Source of the DNA: Longispora fulva
GTDB lineage: Bacteria; Actinomycetota; Actinomycetes; Mycobacteriales; Micromonosporaceae
Direction: 5' to 3'
NCBI RefSeq assembly: GCF_015751905.1
Contig: NZ_JADOUF010000001.1
Location: 7,006,001-7,070,000, forward strand
DNA length: 64,000 nt
Shown: positions 1 to 9,633 of the stretch, one piece after another
Layout: every line of letters begins with the position of its first letter
Position numbering within the stretch: position 1 is the first letter of the stretch
The notes under the pieces: generated by a model
The model's input: only the letters and a program-made list of their open reading frames with translations
Database searches by the model: none
Told to the model about the DNA's origin: nothing
Made by a program: the position numbers and the translations under genes

Positions 1-1
1 C

Positions 2-1354
2 CTACTTCACCGCTTTGTTGTACGCCTCGATCGGCGCCCTCACGGTGCCCGCCGCGTCCGTCATCGCCTCGTCGGCGCTCTTGGTGTCCGTGATCGCCGC
101 CTCCAGCCCGTCCTCGGCGGCCTTGCGGGCCTGGGGCATCACGCCGAGCGCGCAGCCGGCCGACGCCACCGACGGCGGCAGGTCGTGCAGCTGGGTGACC
201 GCCGTGCCGAACTGCGGGGCGGCGTCGATGACCGCCTTGCGGTTGACGGGTACGTACCCGGTGCCTGTGTGCCACTGGGCCTGCTGGGTCGGCTGCACGG
301 CCCACTTCGTGAACTCCCACGCCGCCCGCTGCTCGGCGGCGGAGTGCCCGACCCCGTCGATCCACAGTGAGGCCCCGCCGATCACCGGCCCGCCGGTCGA
401 CGTCTTCGCCACCTTCGGGAACGGGGCGGTCGCCACCGTGAACTTGCCCTTCGCCGCGTCGAGGTAGCCGCGCAGCGTCGAGGTGGACTCCAGGTGCATG
501 GCGACCGTGCCCGACTTGAAGGCTGCCTGCGCGTCATCGGTCTTGCGGCCGGTGTTCGTGGCGTTGCCGGACTTCACCAGGTCGGCCCACCACTGGGCGA
601 TCCGGATGCCGGTCGCGGAGTCGAAGGCGACCTTCGTGGCGAGGCCGGAGCGGCCGTTGCCCTGGTCGCAGTACTGCTCGGCGTTGGTCGCCAGGAGTTG
701 CTCGACGAACCAACCGTAGATGGCGGCGTTGAAGCCGTACTGGGTGACCTTGCCCGAGGCGTCGCGGACGGTGAGCTTGCGCGCGTACTCGGAGATCTCG
801 TCCAACGTGCGAGGGGGCTTGTTGACGTCGAGGCCGGCCCGGTCGAACGCCTCCTTGTTGAGGTAGAGGAGCGGCGTCGAGGAGTTGAAGGGCATCGACT
901 GGAGCTTGCCGCCGACCGTGTAGTAGTTGGCGATGTTCGGCTCGAGCTCGTCCAGGGCGAACTTGTCGGAGTCCACGAAACTCTGCATCGGCACGGCCTG
1001 CTTCGAGTCCACCATGAACCGGGTGCCGATGTCGTAGATCATCACCAGAGCCGGCGTGTTCTTCTGCTGCACGGCCGCCTTGTACTTGGTGACCGTCTCG
1101 TCGTAGCTGCCCTGGTACACCGGACTGATCTTGATCTTTCCGGAGTGTTCCTTGTTGAACGCGCTGGTCAGCGCCTCCAGGGCCGTCGCGTTGGCGCCCT
1201 TCATCGAGTGCCAGAACTCGACGGTCGTCTCGCCCTTGGCGTTGGCGAGCGCGTCGGCCCCGGGCGCGTTCGTCGGCGCCTGGGCCTTGGGCGTGCTGGT
1301 GCACGCGGCGGCGAGGCCGAGAACCAGGAGGAGCGGCAGCAGTCTTCTTTTCAC
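2..1354 (-). CDS. Sugar ABC transporter substrate-binding lipoprotein
   Basis: Extracytoplasmic binding protein of a carbohydrate ABC importer, most like the UgpB/family 1 type. The 450-residue product starts MKRRLLPLL and has a lipobox ending in Cys18 (LAAAC), so it should be a lipid-anchored lipoprotein. The body contains typical family 1 stretches, such as VEFWHSMKG near residue 46 and PFNSSTPLLYLNKEAFDRAG in the first half. It is the last gene of a three-gene minus-strand operon with two permeases, 12 bp after the upstream permease gene. No ATPase gene accompanies it, as is usual in actinomycetes that share one MsiK-type ATPase. The substrate cannot be read from sequence; glycerol-3-phosphate or an oligosaccharide are possibilities. 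Confidence 0.9.
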   Translation of the reverse strand: MKRRLLPLLLVLGLAAACTSTPKAQAPTNAPGADALANAKGETTVEFWHSMKGANATALEALTSAFNKEHSGKIKISPVYQGSYDETVTKYKAAVQQKNTPALVMIYDIGTRFMVDSKQAVPMQSFVDSDKFALDELEPNIANYYTVGGKLQSMPFNSSTPLLYLNKEAFDRAGLDVNKPPRTLDEISEYARKLTVRDASGKVTQYGFNAAIYGWFVEQLLATNAEQYCDQGNGRSGLATKVAFDSATGIRIAQWWADLVKSGNATNTGRKTDDAQAAFKSGTVAMHLESTSTLRGYLDAAKGKFTVATAPFPKVAKTSTGGPVIGGASLWIDGVGHSAAEQRAAWEFTKWAVQPTQQAQWHTGTGYVPVNRKAVIDAAPQFGTAVTQLHDLPPSVASAGCALGVMPQARKAAEDGLEAAITDTKSADEAMTDAAGTVRAPIEAYNKAVK

Positions 1355-1366
1355 GGGCGAGCCTTT

Positions 1367-2173
1367 CTACTGGACCGCACCGGCGGTCAGACCACGGACG
1401 ATGTGCCGCTGCCCGAAGATCACGATGGCGAGCGTGGGCAGCAGGGAGAGCACGACCCCGGCGAGGATCAGGCCGGGCGAGGCGGCCTCGGCGTCGTTGA
1501 GCTGGGACACCCCGATCTGCAACGTCTGGTAGGACGGGTCCCTGACCAGCAACAACGGCCAGAGAAACTGGTTCCAGGCCGTCAGGAACACGTACACCCC
1601 GACGGCGGCGATCGCCGGCTTGGACAGCGGCACCAGGATCCGGAACAGGAACCGCAGGTGCCCCGCGCCGTCCATCGCGGCGGCGTCGCGCAGCTCGGCG
1701 GGGAACTGCCGGAAGCTCTGCCGGAGGAGGAAGGTGCCGAAGGCGCTGGCGAGAAAGGGCAACACCAGTCCGAGGTACGTGCCGGGGCCCCGTGCCAGGC
1801 CCCAGTCGGAGATCCGCAGGTAGTTCGGGATGATGATCGACTCGACGGGCACCATCAGCGTGGCCAGGAAGCCCCAGAACACGAACCTCGGCAGCCGCAG
1901 GTACACGAACGCGTAGGCCGCCAGGACGCTGGTGAACAGCTGGCTGACCGTGATCAGCCCCGCCTGGATGGCCGAGTTGGCGTACTGCCTGGCCAGCGGC
2001 ACCGCGCTCAGCACCTCGCCGAAGTTGCCGGGCCGTATCCCATTGCGGGGGAACAGGGCCGGCGGGCTCAGGTCGCCCGGCACCATGACCGAGCCGGCGA
2101 ACGCGTAGTAGACGGGGAACAGCACGGTGGTCGCCGCGAGTCCCAGGACCAGGTAGACGGGCAGTTTCCTCAC
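1367..2173 (-). CDS. Carbohydrate ABC transporter permease (MalG/UgpE type)
   Basis: Inner-membrane permease of the sugar importer, 268 residues with about six hydrophobic segments. The EAA loop sits at LRDAAAMDGAGHLRFLFRILVPL, the cytoplasmic contact for the ATPase. I place the start at the GTG at 2173: it overlaps the TGA of the upstream permease gene (GTGA), so translation is probably coupled. Residues KLPVYLVLGLAATTVLFPVYY form the first membrane helix. It pairs with the MalF-type permease upstream and the binding protein downstream. Confidence 0.9.
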   Translation of the reverse strand: MRKLPVYLVLGLAATTVLFPVYYAFAGSVMVPGDLSPPALFPRNGIRPGNFGEVLSAVPLARQYANSAIQAGLITVSQLFTSVLAAYAFVYLRLPRFVFWGFLATLMVPVESIIIPNYLRISDWGLARGPGTYLGLVLPFLASAFGTFLLRQSFRQFPAELRDAAAMDGAGHLRFLFRILVPLSKPAIAAVGVYVFLTAWNQFLWPLLLVRDPSYQTLQIGVSQLNDAEAASPGLILAGVVLSLLPTLAIVIFGQRHIVRGLTAGAVQ

Positions 2174-3060
2174 TTGTAGTGCACCCGCCTCTCCAGGACG
2201 CCGAACTGCACGGCCGTGCACGCCAGCACGATCACGAGCAGCACGATCGCCCGCGCGCTGGCCCCGCCGAAGTCGGAGGAGCCGTACGCGAAGGCCTTCT
2301 CGTAGATCGAGTACACGAGGGTGGTGGTCTGTCCGTTGGGGCCGCCCTTCGTGAGGACGTGGATCTGGCCGAAGCTCTGCAGCGCGTGGATCGTCGAGAC
2401 CACGACCAGGAAGAACAGCTGCGGGGTGAGCAGTGGGACGTGGATGGCGCGGGCCAGTCGCCAGCCGGTCGCCCCGTCGAGGCGGGCGGCCTCCACCACC
2501 TCGGCCGGGATCGAGCCGACCCCGGCGGACAGCACCAGGACGTTGTACCCGAGGTTCATCCACACGGTGGTCGCCGCCACCGAGACCAGGGCCATGCGTG
2601 GATCGGTCAGCCAGTCGACCCGGTCGGCGCCGAGCTTGCCGAGGGCGGCGTTGGCGATGCCGACGGCCGGGTTGTAGATCACGGCGAACACGACGCTCGC
2701 CGTGGCGACGCTGAAGGCGAACGGCAGCGCGAACACGGTGCGCAGGAAGCGCACGCCCCGGATCCTGGCCTCCAGCAGCAGCACGACGAACAGCGCGCCC
2801 ACGACGGCCGGCAGCACGGACAGCACCGTGAACCCGAGGGTCACCAGCAGCACCTGGCCGAACTCGGGATCGGCGAACATCTCCGTGAAGTTCAGCGGCC
2901 CGACATACTCGCTCGGCCTGCCGAACAGATCGTTGCCGTGCAGGGACAGCACGATGGTCTGCCCCAAGGGCCAGAAAACGAACAGTCCAAACCCGACAAG
3001 GGACGGCAGGATGAGGGCCCAGCCGAGCGCAGGGGTAGAGCGACGCGCTGGTGGGGACAT
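2170..3060 (-). CDS. Carbohydrate ABC transporter permease (MalF/UgpA type)
   Basis: First gene of the sugar-importer operon, encoding a 296-residue MalF/UgpA-type permease. The EAA loop is visible as AEVVEAARLDGATGWRLARAIHVPLL. The ATG at 3060 (MSPPARRSTPALGW) is preferred over a longer frame because AGGAG lies about 8 nt upstream. The intergenic region to the divergent exporter genes holds a tandem operator-like repeat at 3160-3180. Function as half of a heteromeric sugar permease is well supported by the family; the sugar is unknown. Confidence 0.9.
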   Translation of the reverse strand: MSPPARRSTPALGWALILPSLVGFGLFVFWPLGQTIVLSLHGNDLFGRPSEYVGPLNFTEMFADPEFGQVLLVTLGFTVLSVLPAVVGALFVVLLLEARIRGVRFLRTVFALPFAFSVATASVVFAVIYNPAVGIANAALGKLGADRVDWLTDPRMALVSVAATTVWMNLGYNVLVLSAGVGSIPAEVVEAARLDGATGWRLARAIHVPLLTPQLFFLVVVSTIHALQSFGQIHVLTKGGPNGQTTTLVYSIYEKAFAYGSSDFGGASARAIVLLVIVLACTAVQFGVLERRVHYK

Positions 3061-3159
3061 GGGGCTCCTGTGACCAATATGGCTACCGGCGGGTACATCC
3101 TGTCGGAAACTGTCGGTGGGGGCCAGCACTATGGAGCCGCGGATATTTAAGAAGTTGAC

Positions 3160-3180
3160 GTGATGTCACAGTGATGTCAC
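3160..3180. promoter_or_regulatory. Tandem GTGATGTCAC operator-like repeat
   Basis: The near-palindrome GTGATGTCAC occurs twice, at 3160-3169 and 3171-3180, exactly 11 bp apart, so both copies face the same side of the helix. A -35-like TTGACG (3155-3160) abuts the first copy. The repeat lies between the divergent sugar importer and DrrA-type exporter genes and 33 bp before the exporter start. A repressor site is inferred; the regulator is not in the window. Confidence 0.45.
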
Positions 3181-3212
3181 CATGCTGCCAAGTATGGACG
3201 TCGGAGGATGTA

Positions 3213-4165
<953 letters not shown>

Positions 4166-4169
<4 letters not shown>

Positions 4170-4936
4170 AACTCCTCCGTGACACCTGGCTCGTCTTCGC
4201 CCGGCAGATGGCCCTCCTGCTGCGCAACCCGGTCTGGGTCATCGTCGGCATCATGCAGCCGCTGTACTTCCTGTACCTCTTCGGCCCGCTGCTCACCAAG
4301 GCGCTGCAGGCCCAGCTCCCGCCGGGGGCGCCGGAGTCGGCGACGTACCAGTTCTTCATCCCCGGCCTGCTGATCCAGCTCGCCATGTTCGGCTCGATGT
4401 TCGTCGGCTTCGCGCTGGTCGCCGAGCTCCGGCAGGGCGTCATCGAGCGGATGCGGGTCACCCCGGTCAGCCGGCTCGCCCTGCTCCTGGGCCGGTCGGG
4501 CCGCGACATCGTGATGCTGCTCTTCCAGTCGCTCGTGATCGTGCTGCTCGCGCTGCCGCTCGGGCTCAAGGTCGAGCTGGGGAACCTGGCTCTGGCCCTG
4601 GGGCTGCTGGCCCTGATCGGGCTCCTGATGTCCTCGTTCTCCTACGCCATCGCGCTGATCCTGCGCAGCGAGGACGCCCTGGCCCCGCTGCTCAACACGA
4701 TCAGCATGCCGATCTGGCTGCTCTCGGGCATCCTGCTGCCGATGACCTTCGCTCCGGGCTGGCTGTCGACGATCTCCAAGTTCATCCCGTTCAAGTGGGC
4801 CGCCGACGCCGCCCGGCAGCTGTTCGCCGGCAACCCCGGCGACCCTGCCGTGTGGAAGGGCCTGGTGTCCGTGGCGGTGCCGACCCTGCTGTGCGTGATC
4901 TGGGCGAGCCGGAAGTTCGCCAAGTCCGTGCGTTAG
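4166..4936 (+). CDS. ABC-2 type exporter permease (DrrB family)
   Basis: Membrane subunit of the DrrAB-type exporter, 256 residues with about six hydrophobic helices, including MALLLRNPVWVIVGIMQPLYFLYLFGPLL near the N-terminus and APLLNTISMPIWLLSGILLPM in the second half. The GTG start at 4166 overlaps the ATPase stop, so the two subunits are translationally coupled. A 30-bp inverted repeat follows 25 bp after the stop and could end the transcript. Confidence 0.92.
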
Positions 4937-4960
4937 TTTCGCTACACGGTTGCGAAAATG

Positions 4961-4990
4961 CACGCCCCTGGCGCTAGCGTCAGGGGCGTG
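4961..4990. terminator. 30-bp inverted repeat at the DrrAB/MFS junction
   Basis: CACGCCCCTG (4961-4970) and CAGGGGCGTG (4981-4990) are perfect 10-nt complements, and the 10 nt between them are themselves almost self-complementary. There is no T-run. It may terminate drrAB transcription. Its right arm also carries the -10-like TAGCGT (4975-4980) and reaches the GTG start of the next gene, so it could instead be an operator or a 5' structure. Confidence 0.5.
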
Positions 4991-6166
4991 CCCCGTCTCC
5001 TGCGCGACCGTCTGACCTGGCTGAGCTATGCCCAGCTCGGCATCTGGGGTTACTTCCTCTACGCCTTCGCCCCCGTCGTCCCGTTGCTCCAGGACGAACA
5101 GGGCACCACCAAGTTCGTCGCGAGCCTGCACGGCAGCGCACTGGCCGTCGGCTCGATGGTCGGCGGCGGTCTGGTGTACCCGTTCCTTCTCCGCCGGTTC
5201 GGCCGCGGCCGGGTGGTGTGGATCGGGCTGGCCGGGGTCGCGGTCGGCGTCACGGCCCTGGTGCTGTCGGAGCCACTGCCCCTGACCATCGGCGCGACCC
5301 TGTTCACGTCCGTGTTCGGCATCGTCGTGGTCAGCTACGTCGCGCCGGCCCTCGCCGACATGCACGGCCCGGGCGCCCCGGCCGCGATCAGCGAGGCCAA
5401 CGCCATGGCGTCGGGACTGGGCGTCATCGCACCGGCCGTGGTCGGCGCCGCGGTGGCCCTCGGGTACGGCTGGCGGCCGGCGCTGGCCGTGACCGTCCTG
5501 CTCATCGCTGGCCTCGCGCTCTACGCCAGGGTCACGCACACCGCGACCGTGACCGGCGGGTTCGCCGTCGTGCACGGTGACCGGCCCGGCCGGTTGCCCC
5601 TCGCGTACTGGCTGGCGTGGGTCGTGCTCGCCGTGTTCGGCGCGGTCGAGGTGTGTCTTACCCAGTGGGGTAGTACCGTGCTTCGGGATCACGCCGGCAT
5701 GTCTGATGGCGCGGCGGCCGGCAGCATCTCCGCGGTGATCGGTGGCATGTTCCTCGGCCGGCTCGTCGGCGGCCGGCTCGGGCTGCGGTACCGGCCGGTG
5801 ACCCTGCTGCTCGGCTCCGTGGTCTTCGCCCTGGCCGGGTTCGCGCTGTTCTGGACGAGCACCGTCCCCGCCCTGGCCATCACCGGCCTGGTACTCGCGG
5901 GGCTCGGCATGTCCGTGCACTACCCGATGGGCATCGCGCTGGCCATCGACGCGTCCGGCGGGCACCCGGACCGGGCGACGGCACTGTCGTCGTACGCGAT
6001 GGGCGCGGCCTTCGCGGTGACGACCTTCATCCTGGCCCCGGTGGCCGACCGGATCGGGACCCATCGAGCGTTCCTGCTGCTACCGATCCTGCTGGCAGTG
6101 GGGGCGGTGTGCGTGTGGCAGGCGGGCCGCCGACTGCCCACCCGGGCAGAGGTCGCCGTCAGCTAG
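4988..6166 (+). CDS. MFS transporter
   Basis: Major facilitator superfamily permease of about 392 residues with roughly 12 hydrophobic segments. [12 protein letters not shown] after the second helix resembles the conserved MFS loop A. I favour the GTG at 4988 ([22 protein letters not shown]): TAGCGT lies 7 nt upstream, the leaderless spacing seen at many genes here. A longer start at ATG 4958 is possible but would run through the palindrome at 4961-4990. The last 8 bases overlap the convergent maf gene. Substrate unknown. Confidence 0.85.
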   Translation: MPRLLRDRLTWLSYAQLGIWGYFLYAFAPVVPLLQDEQGTTKFVASLHGSALAVGSMVGGGLVYPFLLRRFGRGRVVWIGLAGVAVGVTALVLSEPLPLTIGATLFTSVFGIVVVSYVAPALADMHGPGAPAAISEANAMASGLGVIAPAVVGAAVALGYGWRPALAVTVLLIAGLALYARVTHTATVTGGFAVVHGDRPGRLPLAYWLAWVVLAVFGAVEVCLTQWGSTVLRDHAGMSDGAAAGSISAVIGGMFLGRLVGGRLGLRYRPVTLLLGSVVFALAGFALFWTSTVPALAITGLVLAGLGMSVHYPMGIALAIDASGGHPDRATALSSYAMGAAFAVTTFILAPVADRIGTHRAFLLLPILLAVGAVCVWQAGRRLPTRAEVAVS

Positions 6167-6746
6167 TCGGGGTCCACAGGTCGGTGACCGGGACGCCCAG
6201 GTCGGCCAGCATCCGCCGGAACAGCGGCAACGACAGGCCGAGCACGTTGCCGTGGTCGCCCTCGATGCCGTCGACGAACCAGCCGCCGTACCCGTCGAGG
6301 GTGAAAGCGCCCGCGACCCACAACGGCTCGCCGGTGGCCACATAGGCGTCGATCTCGGCCTCGGAGACCTCGCCGAACCGGATCACGGTGCCCGCGACGG
6401 CGTTGACCTCGCGGTCGCCGCGCACCAGGTGGTGGCCAGTGTGCAGGACGCCGGACTTGCCGCGCATCCGCAGCCACCGGTCGCGGGCGTCGGCGGCGTC
6501 GGCCGGCTTGCCGTAGACCTCGCCGTCGAACTCCAGCACCGAGTCGCAGCCGATCACGAGCGCGTCCCCCGCTGCGGCCGCGACCGCCCGGGCCTTCAGT
6601 CGGGCCAGTTCGCCGGCCACGTGCGCCGCCGGGCCGGTCACGACGGACTCGTCCACGCCGCTCACGACGACCTCGGGATCGAGGCCCGCCGACCGGAGCA
6701 GGGCCAGGCGGGCGGGGCTGGCGGACGCCAGGATCAGACGAAGCAT
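6159..6746 (-). CDS. maf: Maf family nucleotide pyrophosphatase
   Basis: House-cleaning nucleoside triphosphate pyrophosphatase of the Maf/YhdE/YceF family, 195 residues. It acts on non-canonical or modified nucleotides in the cytoplasm. The N-terminus [17 protein letters not shown] carries the SxxR substrate-binding motif, and [18 protein letters not shown] carries the catalytic-loop Asp. The ATG at 6746 has TACGAT (6753-6758, complement) 6 nt upstream, suggesting a leaderless transcript. In M. tuberculosis maf also lies near accE-accD, as here. Confidence 0.93.
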   Translation of the reverse strand: MLRLILASASPARLALLRSAGLDPEVVVSGVDESVVTGPAAHVAGELARLKARAVAAAAGDALVIGCDSVLEFDGEVYGKPADAADARDRWLRMRGKSGVLHTGHHLVRGDREVNAVAGTVIRFGEVSEAEIDAYVATGEPLWVAGAFTLDGYGGWFVDGIEGDHGNVLGLSLPLFRRMLADLGVPVTDLWTPTS

Positions 6747-6765
6747 CGGGGGATCGTAACCCGCA

Positions 6766-6833
6766 CAACGAATCGCCGTTGAGGCGGGAAAACACGCAAC
6801 GGATCACCGTTATTGAGCAACGAAGCGCAATGG
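6766..6833 (+). promoter_or_regulatory. Three phased CAACG-type operator-like repeats
   Basis: CAACGAATCGCCGTTG (6766-6781) is an inverted repeat. A close copy begins at 6797 (CAACGGATCACCGTTA) and a weaker one at 6818 (CAACGAAGCGCAATGG). The starts are 31 and 21 bp apart, about three and two helical turns, the phasing expected for a multimeric regulator such as an Lrp/AsnC protein. The array ends just before the probable -10 TACCGT at 6854-6859 of ddaH. The regulator family is inferred; no such gene is in the window. Confidence 0.55.
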
Positions 6834-6853
6834 ATTTCTGCCGGGGCGTTGCC

Positions 6854-6892
6854 TACCGTTTGGGCATCAGGTAAAGGATCTCGCCCCGGAGG
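6854..6892 (+). promoter_or_regulatory. ddaH promoter -10 and ribosome binding site
   Basis: TACCGT at 6854-6859 fits a -10 hexamer, and GGAGG at 6888-6892 precedes the ATG at 6897 by 4 nt. Unlike many neighbours, this gene appears to have a short leader of about 30 nt. The third operator-like repeat covers the -35 region. Confidence 0.5.
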
Positions 6893-6896
6893 ATCA

Positions 6897-7697
6897 ATGA
6901 AGCTCCAGCCCAGGCACTACCTCATGTGCCGCCCGTCGTACTTCACCGTCGAGTACATCATCAACCCGTGGATGGACCCCGAGGTGCCGACCGACACCGC
7001 CCTCGCCGTCGCCCAGTGGGAGAAGCTCGTCGAGATCTACGGGCAGCTGGGCCACAAGGTGGACTTCATCGACCCCATCCCGGGCCTGCCGGACATGGTC
7101 TTCGCGGCCAACGGCGCGACCGTCGTCGACGGCCGGGTGCTCGGCGCCCAGTTCCGCAACGTGCAGCGCGCCGACGAGGGCCCGGCCTACTCGGCCTGGT
7201 TCGAGTCCGCCGGCTACGACGTCAAGGCCCCCAAGCACGTCAACGAGGGCGAAGGCGACTTCCTGGTCACCGAGAACTTCATCCTCGCCGGCACCGGCTT
7301 CCGCACCGACCCGGGCGGCCACGCCGAGGCGCAGGAGTGGTTCGGCCGCCCGGTCATCTCGCTCCAGCTGATCGACCCGCGCTACTACCACCTCGACACG
7401 GCGCTGTTCGTGCTCGAGGCCGACCAGGTGGCGTACTTCCCGGGTGCCTTCAGCCCCGGCAGCCAGCAGGTCCTCGCCCGGCTGTTCCCGGAGGCCCTGC
7501 TCGTCAGCGCCGAGGACGCGGCCGTGTTCGGCCTCAACTCGGTCTCCGACGGGCACAATGTGATCGTCCCGCCGCAGGCCACGCAGCTGATCGCCGACCT
7601 GACCGCCCGGGGCTACAACCCGATCACGGTCGACCTGTCCGAGCTGCTCAAGGGCGGCGGCGGACCCAAGTGCTGCACCCTGGAGATCCGGGCATGA
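6897..7697 (+). CDS. ddaH: Dimethylargininase/arginine deiminase-like hydrolase
   Basis: Guanidino-group hydrolase of the DDAH/amidinotransferase superfamily, 266 residues with the pentein fold expected. Active-site markers include GLPDMVFAANG (substrate Asp), the His in DPRYYHLDTALF and the C-terminal catalytic Cys in GGGGPKCCTLEI (C259 by the family GGGxxC pattern, though C260 is adjacent). It acts on arginine or methylarginine, giving citrulline or, in ArgZ-like members, ornithine. Its stop overlaps the start of ornithine aminotransferase (ATGA), so the pair is one operon and the product probably feeds ornithine catabolism. Arginine itself may therefore be the substrate. Confidence 0.85.
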   Translation: MKLQPRHYLMCRPSYFTVEYIINPWMDPEVPTDTALAVAQWEKLVEIYGQLGHKVDFIDPIPGLPDMVFAANGATVVDGRVLGAQFRNVQRADEGPAYSAWFESAGYDVKAPKHVNEGEGDFLVTENFILAGTGFRTDPGGHAEAQEWFGRPVISLQLIDPRYYHLDTALFVLEADQVAYFPGAFSPGSQQVLARLFPEALLVSAEDAAVFGLNSVSDGHNVIVPPQATQLIADLTARGYNPITVDLSELLKGGGGPKCCTLEIRA

Positions 7698-8890
7698 TGA
7701 CGATGGACGCCGTGGAGTACGCCGAGCGCCACACCGCGCACAACTACCACCCGCTGCCGGTGGTGATCGCCGACGGCGAGGGCGCGTGGGTGACCGACAT
7801 CAACGGCAAGCGCTACCTGGACTGCCTCGCCGGCTACTCCGCCCTCAACTTCGGCCACCGGCACCCGGCGCTGATCGAGGCCGCGAAGGCGCAGCTCGAC
7901 CGGGTGACGCTGACCTCCAGGGCGTTCATCCACGACCAGTTCGGCCCGTTCTGCGAGGAGCTGGCCGAGCTGTGCGGCAAGGACCTCGTGCTGCCGATGA
8001 ACACCGGTGCCGAGGCCGTCGAGACCGCGATCAAGGTCGCCCGCAAGTGGGGCTACCAGGTCAAGGGCGTGCCGCACGACAAGGCGAAGATCATTGTCGC
8101 GGAGAACAACTTCCACGGCCGTACCACGACGATCATCTCGTTCTCGACCGATGCCGACGCGCGGGCCGACTTCGGCCCGTACACCCCGGGCTTCGAGGTC
8201 GTGCCCTACGGCGACCTCGACGCGCTGACGGCGGCCATCGACGAGAACACCGTCGCGGTCCTGATCGAACCGATTCAGGGCGAGTCGGGGGTACTCGTGC
8301 CCCCGCCCGGCTACCTCGCCGGCGTCCGCGCCGTGACCAGCGCGAACAATGTGCTGTTCCTGTGCGACGAGATCCAGTCGGGCCTCGGCCGGACCGGGCG
8401 CAACTTCGCCATCGAGCACACCGGCGTCGTCCCGGACATGTACATCCTGGGCAAGGCCCTCGGCGGCGGCGTCGTGCCGGTGTCGGCGGTCGCGGCCAAC
8501 CGGGACGTCCTCGGCGTGCTCAAGCCGGGCCAGCACGGCTCAACGTTCGGCGGCAACCCGCTCGCCTGCGCGGTCGGCCGCGCGGTCGTCGGCCTGCTGC
8601 GCACCGGCGAGTACCAGGCCCGGGCCACCGACCTGGGCAAGCAGCTGCACGCGGGGCTGGAGAGCCTGCTCGGCCACGGCGTCGTCGCGGTGCGCGGCCA
8701 GGGCCTGTGGGCCGGGATCGACATCGACCCGGCGCTGATGACCGGCCGGCAGGCCTGCGAGAAGCTGATGGACCTGGGGGTGCTGGTCAAGGACACCCAC
8801 GGGTCCACGATCCGGCTCGCGCCGCCGCTGGTCGTGACGGGCGACGAGCTCGACATGGCCGTGGACAAGCTGCGCGCGGTCCTGGGCTAG
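7694..8890 (+). CDS. rocD: Ornithine--oxo-acid aminotransferase
   Basis: PLP-dependent class III aminotransferase of 398 residues that converts ornithine plus 2-oxoglutarate to glutamate semialdehyde plus glutamate. The PLP Lys lies in MYILGKALGGGVVPVSAV, and the Asp of FLCDEIQSGLGRTG contacts the pyridine nitrogen. The start is taken at ATG 7694, which overlaps the ddaH stop; two further ATG codons follow at once (MMTMDAVEYAERH). A strong Rho-independent terminator follows 13 bp after the stop. With ddaH it forms an arginine-to-glutamate route. Confidence 0.93.
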   Translation: MMTMDAVEYAERHTAHNYHPLPVVIADGEGAWVTDINGKRYLDCLAGYSALNFGHRHPALIEAAKAQLDRVTLTSRAFIHDQFGPFCEELAELCGKDLVLPMNTGAEAVETAIKVARKWGYQVKGVPHDKAKIIVAENNFHGRTTTIISFSTDADARADFGPYTPGFEVVPYGDLDALTAAIDENTVAVLIEPIQGESGVLVPPPGYLAGVRAVTSANNVLFLCDEIQSGLGRTGRNFAIEHTGVVPDMYILGKALGGGVVPVSAVAANRDVLGVLKPGQHGSTFGGNPLACAVGRAVVGLLRTGEYQARATDLGKQLHAGLESLLGHGVVAVRGQGLWAGIDIDPALMTGRQACEKLMDLGVLVKDTHGSTIRLAPPLVVTGDELDMAVDKLRAVLG

Positions 8891-8903
8891 CTGCTCTGAC
8901 GGG

Positions 8904-8940
8904 GAGCGGCGTCACCTCCGGGTGACGCCGCTCTTTCGTT
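8904..8940 (+). terminator. Rho-independent terminator after rocD
   Basis: GAGCGGCGTCACC (8904-8916) pairs perfectly with 8921-8933 across a 4-nt TCCG loop, followed by TTTCGTT. This is the clearest intrinsic terminator in the first 20 kb and ends the ddaH-rocD operon. Confidence 0.9.
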
Positions 8941-9009
8941 GTCCCCGGCGGGCTGGTGTCATGTCGGCCGCTGCCCGGCGCGGCGGCCGGGCGACCCTAG
9001 ACTCGGTGC

Positions 9010-9372
9010 GTGACTGACAGCGATGACCTGCGCGCCCGGCTGGCCACGTTCACGGCCGACCGGGACTGGGGCCAGTTCCACCGGCCGAAGAACCTGGTGA
9101 TGGCCCTGGCCGGCGAGGTCGGGGAGCTGGTCGCCGAGTTCCAGTGGCTCACGCCGGAGGAGTCCGAGGCGGTGATGGCCGATCCGGCGCACGGGGCCCG
9201 GGTCCGCTCGGAGATGGCGGACGTGTTCGTGTACCTGACCCAGCTCGCGATGCGCCTCGACATCGACCTCTACGAGGTGGCGCACGAGAAGATGGACGAG
9301 GTCGAGGTCCGCTACCCGCCGGGCGTGGTCCCGCGCTCAGCGGGCCCGACGGCTCCCTCTGTCGAGGACTGA
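9010..9372 (+). CDS. MazG-like nucleotide pyrophosphohydrolase
   Basis: All-alpha NTP pyrophosphatase of the MazG/RS21-C6 (dCTPase-like) family, 120 residues. The metal-binding helices are visible as LAGEVGELVAEFQWL (ExxE) and EMADVFVYLTQLAMRLDIDL (ExxD). The likely role is hydrolysis of dCTP or modified NTPs. The GTG at 9010 has TAGACT 6 nt upstream (8998-9003), suggesting leaderless transcription. It converges with the carboxylase genes across a perfect inverted repeat. Confidence 0.85.
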   Translation: MTDSDDLRARLATFTADRDWGQFHRPKNLVMALAGEVGELVAEFQWLTPEESEAVMADPAHGARVRSEMADVFVYLTQLAMRLDIDLYEVAHEKMDEVEVRYPPGVVPRSAGPTAPSVED

Positions 9373-9413
9373 CGCTCAACTACACGTGACCGGCCAGAAC
9401 GTGTAGTTGAGCG
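9373..9413. terminator. Perfect 15-bp inverted repeat between convergent genes
   Basis: CGCTCAACTACACGT (9373-9387) is fully complementary to 9399-9413 with an 11-nt spacer. It fills the gap between the convergent MazG-like and accE genes (stops at 9372 and 9422), so a bidirectional terminator is the simplest reading. It lacks a T-run and its arms are AT-richer than the surroundings. Confidence 0.6.
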
Positions 9414-9421
9414 AACGAGGG

Positions 9422-9633
9422 TCAGCGGGGCAGGGCTGAGGAGCGCCAGTCCCGTCGCGGGGCCGGCATGGCGCTGGCCCGCCACGGGGTGAAGCCCGTT
9501 ACCGGGGCCTCCTCCGTCGCGGCAGGCCGGGAGGAGAGGACCGCCACCAGGGCGGCCAGCTCCTCCGGGGTCGGGTTTCCCGACACCGTGATCGCGGGCG
9601 CGGTGCCCGCCGGCCCGCCGGCCTCGGCCCCGG

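Noticed and set aside
494-2179. Long open frames opposite the sugar transporter genes
   Set aside because: High GC makes antisense frames open by chance. They have Arg/Gly/Pro/Ala-rich composition with no domains, while the minus strand carries complete permeases and a lipoprotein.
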